Made by a program: the position numbers and the translations under genes. Under the pieces are notes generated by a model. That model was given only the letters and a program-made list of their open reading frames with translations, was not told the DNA's origin and did no database searches. Positions 51,301 to 62,400 of a stretch of DNA of 64,000 nt are shown one piece after another. Where the stretch lies: positions 1,212,492 through 1,276,491 of the forward strand of contig VUYV01000090.1 of NCBI GenBank assembly GCA_008711295.1. The letters are read 5' to 3'. The stretch comes from Anarhynchus alexandrinus (taxonomy: Eukaryota > Chordata > Aves > Charadriiformes > Charadriidae). The first letter of the stretch is position 1, and each line of letters begins with the position of its first letter.

Positions 51301-52334
51301 TTTTTTTCATTTCACCTAGATTTTTTTATAAGCAATTTTAAAATGAAATGATTGTCACTCAAAATAGCAGTGTATCTGACAATACAGTTTTCATAATGTG
51401 AGCATCACAGCTGATGCTATTCTGAAGTGTAATGTCAACATCAAAGGGTGAATAAATAGTGTGTTTGAAGAGGAAAACCAGTATTTGGTATAACTGTGTT
51501 GGACTATACAATGTTCTGAACAAATGTCCTTTAAAGGGTTTTTAACTCAGAAGCTAAGAATTAAAACCTGTGCTTGAAAAATTCTCATCCTTTTGTTTTG
51601 AAGAAAGCGGATTTGGAAAAGCAGTATTTCTTTCTAAATGGTCTGTGTTGTTTAGCTATTCAGAATCACTAGCTGTACTCAAAGGACTGAATTATGTTCT
51701 GAGACAACTGAAAGCAAACTGCAACTGTGCTTTTAAGCACAGAATTCAGGCAACAGCATTTGTTGCTGTTAAGTTGAATTTCTCAATGAAAAAATTCCTA
51801 GATCCTCAATGGAAGAGGCTTCTTAGTTTTTTTTTTTTAAAAAAAACTGAAGTTTTCCACATAGCAGTACAAACTTGAGGTTGTGCTTTAATATGTGCTA
51901 TATTTCTCAGCTTTGTGACGGTGAGTAAAAAAGCCAGTTTGTACAGATAATGTATGTAGGAAAATAGTAGTATCCAGAAATAAAAGTAATTCTCAATCTT
52001 TGTGCAGTCTGTATGCAGACCTTCTATTTAGTAAGGAAGAAATTAGAATGTGCTGCCAGAACTTTCTCCTTTAGTTTTGGTTCATTGTGTGCATGGATTA
52101 GCACAGAAATATTCAGAATATTGCTCATATTTGTATATGAGCAATTTTAAATCTTGGAGTTTCCTGCCTTTTGATCTGTATGGTCCTTCCATGGTACTTT
52201 CTGCTGTTAGTTTGTGACAATTTTTGTGTACTAGTGTATGTTAAACAATGCTGTTATTTCTGTAGATTGACTTTCTCTGATGTATAGGTAAGAAAAATCT
52301 TTTTTTTTCTTATTTTTTTTTTTAACTCTTGCAG

Positions 52335-52427
52335 AAAATTCTAAGCTGAGACATGTAGAGAAAGATGTTTTGATTCCACAAATAATGAGGGATCGAGCCA
52401 AGGAGCTGTGTTCAGATAAAGTGCAAG
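52335..52427 (+). CDS. CMC1: CMC1 coding exon 2 (mitochondrial CX9C protein, COX assembly)
   Basis: CMC1 is a small soluble protein of the mitochondrial intermembrane space. It belongs to the twin-CX9C family imported by MIA40, and it stabilises newly made COX1 with COX14 and COA3 during assembly of cytochrome c oxidase. The exon is bounded by a T-rich tract plus TTGCAG and by a CAAG then GTAAGA donor. It starts with two bases completing GAA and encodes ENSKLRHVEKDVLIPQIM followed by RDRAKELCSDKVQ, ending with one spare base. LRHVEKDVLIP is a hallmark of vertebrate CMC1. The single Cys (in ELCSD) is the first Cys of the first CX9C. The other three motif cysteines are expected in later exons outside the window. 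The frame is intact. Confidence 0.96.
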
Positions 52428-53204
52428 GTAAGAGTCAAATATGCATTGAGAGATGAGATGTATTCACTTTTGTGCCCCGAGTATAATCCTTGTTTTTGAA
52501 GTCAAGTAGTCAGAGAATTAATATGTATGATCTGCATCCTATCTGTACACTGTGAAACCAGTAGTAAAGCGTATAAATCTGCCATGTTGGCTTTGGCTGC
52601 TTGGTGACGTGGACTATCTTCCAAAATGACTTGTTCTCGAGGCCTGTGGAATTTAGTATGATTAATATAAAACTTTCCACATCTCGGTCTAGACAATGTG
52701 ATGACAAAGCAACACAAGAGTTACTATATTCCTGTACGTAATATTTGATACTTGTATAAGTGAAATTGCCTCATATGAGCCTTCAGTTAGGGCCTCCCTC
52801 ATCATGATAAATTTATTTAAATGTTCCCAACTCTCTGCATCCTTTCCCTGCCCCAATATTTTAATGATACATGAACATAAACACACACGTGTCATTAGAC
52901 AGATGTTGAAATAGGATGATGCAGTCCTCTTTTTTATGTTTTCATTTTCTTTTGGTGAGTACTGGACAATAACTTTTTAAAGTTAGGTATCGCCACTCCT
53001 TCTAACAACCAACTATTCAAATATTCCTGGAAGAAATCTGGAACTTTATGAAGTTCCAGAAAGATAGAGATGCTTAAGCACAGGTTAGTTGAGAAGGTTG
53101 CTGTAAGAGGGATGTAAGAATGGAAAAGAAACATTAGGCCACAGAATTGTTCTATACAAGTGGTATGCTTTCAGTAGAGGGCACTTGCTTCTTGTCATCT
53201 AGAT

Positions 53205-55300
53205 CTGTGCTCTCTAAACTTTTTTGATTGTGTGCCCCATCAGTAGAAAACTTCTGAGTGAGCAATCCCAATATATGTATATTTATTTATGTTATATACA
53301 TGTACCACTGTACTAGTATATAACGCACATTGTGAAACACAAAAATACAAGTTAAAAAAGGATGAGATAAAGATAAAATAAACAGTACTTCAAAATATTT
53401 TTAATGTTATCAATGGTACAAACCCCTTTTTGCTCTAAAAATATTAGTATTAAACTCAATATTTTTATTGACAGCTATATGATTAAATATGCTTTATTAT
53501 TTTTTAAAATCTATGTTTAATACTTTGTGATACAACAATTCAAAGGTCTGTTTCTAAGTTCAGTTTATTTCAATACTTGGTTTTAATGGGTGTCATAGCT
53601 GAAAAAGATACCTCACAAAGATGTGTAGATCCCAATGGAAGAAGTGCATTGTTGCCTGCACTTAATAAGATCATTATATTCATTTCTCAATCCCGTCCAC
53701 AAGTTTTGCAAAGGTTTTGCTTGAAATTGGGCTAGTAAATGACCCATCCTCCCTGACATCAATCAGTCGTTCTTGCAAACTAATCAGAAGGTGTTGCACA
53801 TTTGTATTTTTAACAAATAGGTTCAAAACCCATTGAAATTCTCATTTGGAAGACTTCTAAATAGATTAGAAAATTCTGTTTCTATTCTCTTAAAGTGTAC
53901 AGATATGAGAGATTTTTATAGGGGACACACTTACATTGCATTCAGCAACAAAACCAAACCAAATGTCACATAACAAGGGGAACATACCCAAAATTCTGTT
54001 TTCAAAATGCTTTCTCCATAGCATGAGTATCTTTTGAAAAGTGGTTACTTTATCACTTATTGTCAAAACATCAGCTTCACCTTGAAGGGACACATGAAGT
54101 GTGGTTTATTTTTTGGAAATACCTGCTAGGTAGTAAACTACTGACAGCCACCTGTCATTACTGGAAAGGTCAGCACATTTGGAGCACTTGTCTTTTTGTA
54201 AAAGAAAAATGTGTAAAGTTTGACAACTCTTTTAAGCGCTTTGCCACAAGATAACCAGCGAACCTCTGTGTGATACAAGAGGTTTTCATGGTCACTCCCC
54301 ATCTCATTACAAAGTCTGGTAAAGATGCTACTATTTGATGGGTTTGTTTTTATAAAGTTAACCACATCGATGTCATCCTGTAGCACTTTGTGCACTCCTG
54401 GCTCCAACTTCTTGGCTGCAACAGCTCACCTGTGATTGATGCAGTGAAGGAGTTCCACATGCAGTGCTATCTCTGTTGTAACCTTACCCTGGAATCCCTT
54501 TCTTATTCCAGTCAAAGCAGCTGCTCCATCAGTAGTTATTCTTGCACAGTTTTTCCACGGAACATCATTGTTTTTTATTAAAGAAGCCATTTCCTGTTGA
54601 GACTATATCTTCTCCAATACAGCTCTCCTTTAATGGCTCACAAAAGAAAAAAAAAAAAGTTCTTTATGCATTTCATTATTGAAGTGCAAATCCTGTAACC
54701 TGAGAGAAGTTAGAAACATCTGTACTTTCATCCAACTGTACAGCAAACCTCCTACATTGTTTAACTTGTTCTAATACTTGTTTCTTCAAATCTTCGTCAG
54801 TGTCTTCTGTGCATCTTCCAACAGTATTTGCTGACAAAGGGGTGCGTTTTAGTTTGTTGCCATATTGTTTTGTGTGTATTATTTCAGCAATTTTTATCAT
54901 GGCAGGAAGAACAATTGTTTCCCCAGTGGCATGTGGCCTTTTTGTCTTTCACTATTACCTAGGAAACTTCAAAGGAGGCTTCTAGACATTTATCACTAGG
55001 TTTAGCATCAAGTCTAGTAAAAGTGGACCAGCATATTTTCAAACAGCTGCTTTTAGGGGTTCCCCAAAATACATAAAGGAGGAGTGTTATAACAATTTTG
55101 AGATGAGCAAGTGGTAAAAGAGTTGGGAATATCTGCCAAAGGAAAGTGGCATCACTTGACAGGTACTTCCAGTGCTGCCAGGAGGACTTAATACACCTTT
55201 TTTTCATTTGAATGATAGTTGAATCATTCTTACTTTGAACTCTATACCTGTTGGGAAAAAAAAAATGAAGAGGAAAAGCAATTACAGTACTGTGGGTCAT
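53205..55300 (-). mobile_element. hAT-superfamily (Charlie/ZBED-like) transposase fossil
   Basis: Minus-strand fragments, in the order of a hAT transposase but in different frames, are visible. At about 54900-54676 the core includes LSANTVGR, CRRFAVQLDESTDVSNFSQ (the first catalytic Asp lies in this block). At 54407-54138 lies SDHENLLYHTEVRWLSCGKA. At 54093-53890 lies LQGEADVLTISDKV followed by MFPLL. At about 53625-53530 is the hATC dimerisation block STHLCEVSFSAMTPIK, broken by two TGA codons (53572-53570 and 53542-53540) where CGA (Arg) is expected. A worn terminal sequence (CTGTGCTCTCTAAAC then TTTTTTGATTGTGTGCCCC) lies at about 53205-53240. The N-terminal BED-finger region (about 55300-54960) is only faintly recognisable. 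It lies antisense in CMC1 intron 2 and is inactive. A decayed domesticated ZBED-type gene cannot be excluded. Confidence 0.8.
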
Positions 55301-57873
55301 TGAAAGAGGACGTCAGTTAAAAATATTTTGAGAGCATGCTATTTGTATAATGTTCTTTGGGGGTAGACCAAAGGGGAGTGCGTGTGTGTTTTTCTCCTCT
55401 GAACTTTCTCTGTGTAAGATGAGGGCTTTCAGCATCTTAACTTTCTGTGGCAGCAGCCAATATTGGAGATTCTTGAGCTGTGAGTTGTGGACCATTACCT
55501 TGCAGCTTCTACATGATTTTGCCTCCATAAATTTTAAAGCAAAATGCTACTTTTTTTTTTGTTGTAGTGTTAGACAAAGCTATATATTTTTTTTCTTCTT
55601 TCTTCTGAATAGAGTTCAGTTTGTGTATCTTTTGGAAAATGAGGTTTGTGGATGCATCTGTCTCCCCATCAGTCCTCTGTCACCTGAAAGACAGGGTTGA
55701 TCAAATTGTGTGGAAGTTAGAGGTGGAAACTGAATATTTCTGATGCGATTTTTATGATCAAATAGACAAGCAAAACCAACATTGATATCCCTATTAAAAA
55801 ATAAGTGGTAGCATTTTGTTGTACACCTTTTAATCTGGGCGGGGAGAGGGGAGAGACCAAACCACGGGAAACGAAGCTTAAGCAGTTTTGTGAACAAGAG
55901 AATTTATTATCTCTTAAATCGATTGTGAAATTACTCCTGGAGTAAATTTGTCTTGTTAGTACACAGGGATAGGTGTTAATCAGAGTAAATAGGCTATGGT
56001 TTTTATGTTGTAAACAATTGTAAGCTATGAACATAAGCTGCGTAATTAAGTAATCAAAACTCCTGCAATCCAGTTTGTGTGCTACAGAGTGCACACATGT
56101 GCACGAAATTGTGCTGTTTACACTAAGTGGCATAGCTACTCATTTAACTTGCTCTCACTGTAGGATTTTTCTGCTTTATGTTAATTTTGTTTGAACAACT
56201 ATTAATACACCTTTGTTTCATTTTGTCTTCAGGAAATTGTGGTAAATGTATTGTTGATATAGGAAATAAAGCTATTCTACAAGTATGGGCCTTTACAATT
56301 TGCTTGATCATGCTAGGTTCATATGTGTCCTTATGGGGAGCCCCTATAGATTCAATAGTGCTCTGCATGAGCATGGGGGTCCATCTGTATACAGTCCGTT
56401 ACCTTAGCCTGCAGCTATACCACCTAGAGCTGTGTGCTTATTGGAGCTAATAATGCAAGTAATCACAGCCTGTCCAGCACGTGTTCAAGAGCCATCCAGG
56501 GAAAAGAAACCCCAAGGGTTAAAACATAAATAAAAAATAAAGGTTTTGTTAACTCAAGAGGTGATCCTGCTACCCTAGCACGGTTAAGTGGGTGACCCAT
56601 TGCTGTGCTTGGTTGTTAGCATACCAGAGTAGCTTAGAGATGCAATAATCACGAAAATGTGTCTGTCTGATAATTTTTAAGAAGAATTAAGTATTGATTC
56701 TGGTCATATTTCATTTTACTTAGATTATTTAAATTTACTTTGAACTTTTTTTGATTGTCCCAGTATAGTTCTTGTGTGTGCTGCATGTTTCTCAATAATT
56801 TAGTATGTCTCAGTTGCAGAATAATTTCTGTGTTCAAGATTTTCAAGCACTTTTTCAGTGAAAATGAATATATTAGTAATTTTGTTAAGAGGGTAAACAT
56901 GCTTTCTGAAAAACACTAGTCAATTTTCCATGACCATTGTGTAAATATGCTTTATTGTGTTAATATCCATGCACTGTGTTTATGTGAAATTGTGGGCTAT
57001 TACAGGAGTATCAAAAGTGTCATAAAAAACAAGCAAACAAAAAACCCAACAACATTGTCATACAGGAACTTTTCACTGTATTTGTACAAACTGTAGCATG
57101 AGTTTGTCTGAAATAATATTAAATCCATGTATTTCTGTATCGGTGTGTCCTTGGCATATAAAAATACGTGCTTTTAAACTGAAGTAGCTAAAAGGAACGT
57201 TTATTTGCCATTGCCTCATCCATTGCTTTTATGAAATAATTTCTTATGCAAGCTGTTTTCATTTAAAATTATCAAGTTTTTTTGCTTAAATTTCCAGTTA
57301 TAAAATTTTAATTTGAGTAAACTTCTTTAAAGCAAAATCATAGCAAATTTTAGGAACCTGAAGTTAGCATTTTTCATCAGAAGTGTTATCTTTAGCTTAT
57401 CAAAACTTCCGTAGTTTCATCTAGCTGTGCTGTGCTTTCCATGACTTCTCTCTGCTCTGAAACTAGGGACACCCACTGAAAAAAACTGCAAGAGCTTTGG
57501 CTGATCTTGATCATATCTGCAGACATGTTTGTTCCATTTCTTAAGAGCGCTTACTCTGTTGTGCAGTTACCTATTCTGAAACTTAAGGTTATATGTTTAG
57601 GTAGAGAAGAACTGTTGACGGAAATATACAAACTTTAAGGATTGTATACTCAGCTCAGTTTGATTTTGGGTTTCTTGGCTTGGAAAAGAGAAACAGCTGA
57701 CTAACAGGTTGTGGGTTTGGACCCTGAAGAGGTTGTTTTGAGATCCCCAAAAGAAATTACTGAATCACTGAATCAGTCATGAGATCATAATTTTGTATTA
57801 TGCTTGTTGTAAATGTTTTGTGTATTTGTTGTATTACAAAGCAATTCTGCCCACCTTCCAAAACCTCACAGTC

Positions 57874-57894
57874 TTTTTTTTTTTTTTTTTTTTT
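57874..57894 (+). repeat. T21 homopolymer
   Basis: Uninterrupted T run, likely length-variable. Confidence 0.95.
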
Positions 57895-59397
57895 CTTGGA
57901 GAAAAACAGTCTTGCTCCAGAGACAAGGGGTTTTAATGCTAAACTTTTTTCCTCTAAATTTTGTTGTCTACTACTGATATGTGGTCTGGGTTTGGACCTT
58001 TCAAGATCACCAAGAGTGACTTGCAAATGTCTTCTGTGATTGTGACTCGTTTGTAAGGCTCCCAGGTTTATGTAGGAAACTGAGCTACACACTTTTCAGG
58101 GTGAATACAGGGATAGATAGTTCAAATCAGCCTGGTTCTGCCATTAGGAAGGCAGTGAAGTAAGGGGAACAATTTGGATGATTGAAGAACTGATCCTGCC
58201 AGTACTGTGCAAACAAGAATGTGGCCATTTCTTATTCAAAGCTTGTTGTGGGAGATAATAATTTGGCCAAAATGACAAGATTTTCTGTTTGGTTGGGGTT
58301 TTTTTTTGTGTGTGTTTTTTTTTTCTTTTTTATGAGGGGGTGACCAAAAGGGGAAGTTTCTACTTGTGCTGTGTTGAGGACCTTGCCTGGAGAAAACTGT
58401 TATGTTGGTTCTGTTATGCATAGGAACTGTGTAATTAGGGCAACCGGATTCACGTTGCTGAAAAAATGCTTGATACTTGGCAAGGCTTTAAAAAATGGTT
58501 TGGAAAGTGTGGCTGGAAAAGGACATTTCCAAGCGGCCACCCTCCTCCCATTCTCCAGTTTCCCCATTAGCCCGCTCTTCCTCAGGGCTCATGTTGATAC
58601 TTAGTGAAAATGATGGGATGCAACACTACTGCAGGCTTCTCTACAGTAGAGCATGACCAGTGTCAACCAGAGTTTTGATAATGTGCAGTTACTCAACAGT
58701 CCTGTCACTGACATTATCTCTGTCCCCGTAGGGGCCACCTGCTCTAGACCGTGACCCTTACACCTGACACATCAAGGCCCATAAAACCAAAGAAATTTCT
58801 GATTGAACTACATGTGATGCTGCATATTTAAATTCCCAAGCACACCTTTAGATATTCCTTCTTCAAAAAAAAAGTCGTTATATATACTTTCTTAACAGAA
58901 ATGCAGATAATGAAATGTGTGAAATACTTAGCAAATTTCAGCTTGATGTTACGCTATGGCATTGCTCACTTTCCTTTGTGTTGCAGGCCAAGTTCTGTTA
59001 ATTGATGCAAACCCTTGCCGAATGCTGGGAGAGGTTTAACCTGTTGGTACCTGCAGTCATGGTTCTGAGGTTGACACTGGCAGATGCTAAGACTGATAGT
59101 AGTGGGAAATTACATGACAGCTCACGTTTAAAAATTTTGATGAGTCTTACTTTCTTGAAGCAAATTAAAGCTGAAATCACCATTTATACCTGACCTTTAC
59201 TCATCTCCAGTGATTCATTGTGAAAATATAGTCCTTAGAATTTTTTTTTTAAATTCACATATTTTAGGAGTATCTGGGAATACAGTGATCTTCTAATTGA
59301 CCAAAGCAAACACAAAAGATCAAGTAACTGATAAAAATCAGTGAGTTAAGATGACAGCTCCTGGTAACTTTTTTTTAATTGAGCTGCTGTGACCAGA

Positions 59398-59427
59398 AAT
59401 TGCTTACACATGCTTGTGTAAGCAATT
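59398..59427. repeat. Perfect inverted repeat, 13-bp arms, 4-base loop
   Basis: AATTGCTTACACA at 59398-59410 is followed by TGCT and the exact reverse complement TGTGTAAGCAATT at 59415-59427. Together they could form a hairpin in DNA or in the CMC1 pre-mRNA. Arms this short are below the usual size of a microRNA precursor. Confidence 0.85.
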
Positions 59428-62400
59428 GTTCAGAGTTTGATGGAAAGCCAAGATGTTACATGGGAGGAATCATAGATTTTATGACTGGAATAGCCTTCTC
59501 TTATGAAGATGAAAAAAGAATGCTGCCTTATCACCTGTAACTTCATTTTTGTGAAAGGAAGGTTAATATAGTTTGAGAACATAGGTTCAATCTAGCACAA
59601 AACTGCAGGTGGAGAAGGGGAGAGAAATGTTATCCTCTGTTGCTGTATTTATTATCTAAATATTAAAGTACAGTATAGTCATATTGTATGTGACCCTGTG
59701 ACCCTATATGAAGCTGTTGAGGTTACTGTTGTACATGTTGTGCAATTGTCAGTTATTTAAATTACTTTAGATGTTTTGATAGTGTTCATCTATGTTTAGT
59801 ACTAGTAATAAATTACTACGTGTTTTTCCCTGGCTAGCATTTCTTAAGAGTAAGATGCTTAATTTTTGTATGGTGTTCTTGTTTGCACACAATAGCTTTT
59901 ATTTTGAAAAAATGATTTAGCTCTATATATTTCCAATGAACATTTACTCTCATCACATTTAACTATGTGAATTAATACAATCTCTAGAGGGATTATGGTA
60001 TATTGAGCTTTGCTCCAACAAACTGGGCAGAGAGAACAGCTATATGTAAATTACAATTTGAAGAAATGAGATCCTAGATCTCATGGACTTTTTTTTTTTT
60101 AATGATACTTACAGCATTAACTACCCTAAGCTAATTTAGGGGATTTTATAGAAAAGAAATATGAGAGCATATTGTGTTGCTTGGTGATGGAAATTTTAAG
60201 TATTCTAACTAGGGTTAGGACTTCGAAGAAAATGTTCGGGCAGGGAACTTGCCCCATTTGATTATTTTTTTTCTTCCCCCCTCCATGTCATTTCAGCCCA
60301 GCTGATGACAAGAAATGGGTCAGACTGCTAGCTTTACCACTGCAACTTAGTTGTGTGGGGTTTTTTTATTTTTTTTTATTAGGGAATGGAACAGCTTTTA
60401 CAGGGACAAAGAGAAATGAAATCACTTTCAATGAAAGAAAGAGGCCTCATTATAGCCACCAACAGCAGTTATTGACAGCTACACTTCCTATTAACAAGGA
60501 GCATTTAAGAGTTTGGCTGTTGGATCTTTGGACTTGATCTAATTTGCTAGCATTAATTAGTTTCTTTTGAGCACAGACACTTGGTGCTCACAGCTATAGA
60601 TTTGGAGGACTAATTAGGACAGAAAATTGAACAGAATGGGGTAAGGCATTAACCTTCAACCATTACCAGCTGGGGCTCTGATAAAGACCACAGAGTCCAA
60701 ATGCTCCTATTCATGCAAAGAGTACTCTAATGAATATCAATTTCAGCCAGGTTGCCATATCCTACAAACACTGTCTTAGTTTTGATTCTCTTACCTGGTG
60801 GAGATTTTTATGTATAGATATTAAAGTGATATTGGTAGTTCAGAGCTCATAGATAGCAATCTTGATAAATTACCTATGTTTTGTCCATTCTTTCAATTTG
60901 GTTTTCTTAAGTTAGATATTTTACTGGTTTCTGGTTAAGATCCTGAATTTTAAATTGTTTTCCCTGCCCGGCATAAATATATTAACATAACATAGATTAA
61001 TTACATGATGTTAACAAGTGCTGATTTAAATAGAGGATGCCTATATGTTTTTGGATTATTGTAGTGCATAGCGGTAATATCCATGACAAGACCGCTAACC
61101 AAGCTCACTACTGAAGGCTGAACAATAGGATTGCTGCTTTGCAGCTTTTATGATGAGATACAGTTATTATATTGTGGTGTTAAGTTGGTGATCCAGTTTT
61201 AGGAGAAAAACTGTTCTTTCTGACTACGGATTGATAGTGTTTTAACATCTGCAGAATGGAAGTACTTTAACTATATATAAAGAAGGGAGAAAAATAATTG
61301 CCCTTGCCTTGTTGTACCACTTCTTGGATTATCGGAAGTGTTGGACTTGAAATTAAGATTCAAGGTCATCAGTTGTTTCTACCTGTTAGTCATATAACTG
61401 CTCTCTGACAAACTCCTCATCAAATCTGGGTCATTGCTTCTCTCTTCATATGACTTCTGTACCTGGAAATTCCTTGCCCAGTGATGAAAAAAGTGTGAAA
61501 GTCTCTTCTTTGACATCCTTTCTTCAAACTTGTTTTCTTTCAGGAAGGACATGAGCATTAATGTATATCCTGTGACTTTCAAAGAATTGAATCTGTTTGG
61601 GTTATATCTGGTGTTTGGCTCTTTGAGGCTGAGATTACCTTTTACGTGCTCTAATTATTTCCAGTTCTCTACTGGTAAACTCTATACTGTTAGGTTGAAT
61701 TGCTGGTTCCATGTCTTAGGGTCCTGGTGAGGTCATTTTGGTGCAAGCTGTGAAAATCAAGAAATACAAACGTGCCTGTAGCTACTGATCTTGGAGTATT
61801 TTGTGGTATTTAGATTAGTCCTTAGAGAACCACTTTTGCTGGCTGCCTCTGAGGTGAGTGTCCATAGGACAGCAGACAGTGGATGGGGGAGGTCAAGTTC
61901 TCCTCTCAGCAAAACCAGGAGGCCAAGGTGGTTTTTGTTGCAGCCTCTTAGTAATACCAGGTTTGTATCTTTTCCCAGATGTTATATATTGTGTTTGCTG
62001 ATTCTCATAGTTTTCTTTCCCGATTGACAAGTCTTGATTCTTCTGTGTCAGTCATTCTTGCTGCCAGCAAGTGAGGGTATACTTGCGGGTTTTTTTTTGT
62101 ATCTATTCGTTGATGGTGGTTATAACCTACAGATATTGTAGCTTATGTATTAGAGTATTACAGTATTGTATTACTGTGGCATAGTTGCACATAGCGATGC
62201 ATTGTTAATGGCAGTACATGTGACTTACGGTAACTGTTATTTTAACTGTGTGTCCTTAATGATGTATTAAGTAGTTGCTTTGCAGTTTCTGATTATAAAC
62301 CCTTCTTAGATACTACATTCAACAGTAACACAGTTAGCACTTTGTGTAAATAAATCTAATACTTTTAAGAGGCCATGCTATATTCCCTTTGCATGTGTAT

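Larger units (their letters stand above)
40114..52334 (+). other. CMC1: CMC1 intron 1
   Basis: About 12.2 kb, from GTAGGG to a long T tract ending TTAACTCTTGCAG. The first 460 bases are CpG island, including a C/T-rich tract (about 40165-40225) and a short CGC-type triplet run. The rest is AT-rich. It holds an AT-rich satellite-like patch at 42659-42773 and a CR1 copy at about 47650-48372. The 91-codon + frame at 48769-49044 overlaps a 134-codon antisense frame (48750-49154); neither is recognised. About 49840-50050 and 50560-50720 are GC-richer for unknown reasons. Nothing else is identified. Confidence 0.85.

Noticed and set aside
55717..56133. 138-codon minus frame with a hydrophobic C-terminus
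   Set aside because: Considered as an envelope-like or transposon N-terminal remnant. No conserved motif, LTR pair or primer-binding site could be seen, and the frame overlaps another unrelated minus frame.
58985..59040. Possible exon between GTGTTGCAG and GAGAG/GT in intron 2
   Set aside because: The peptide is not the expected DFTKCC-containing part of CMC1, and the frame has an early stop in the matching phase.
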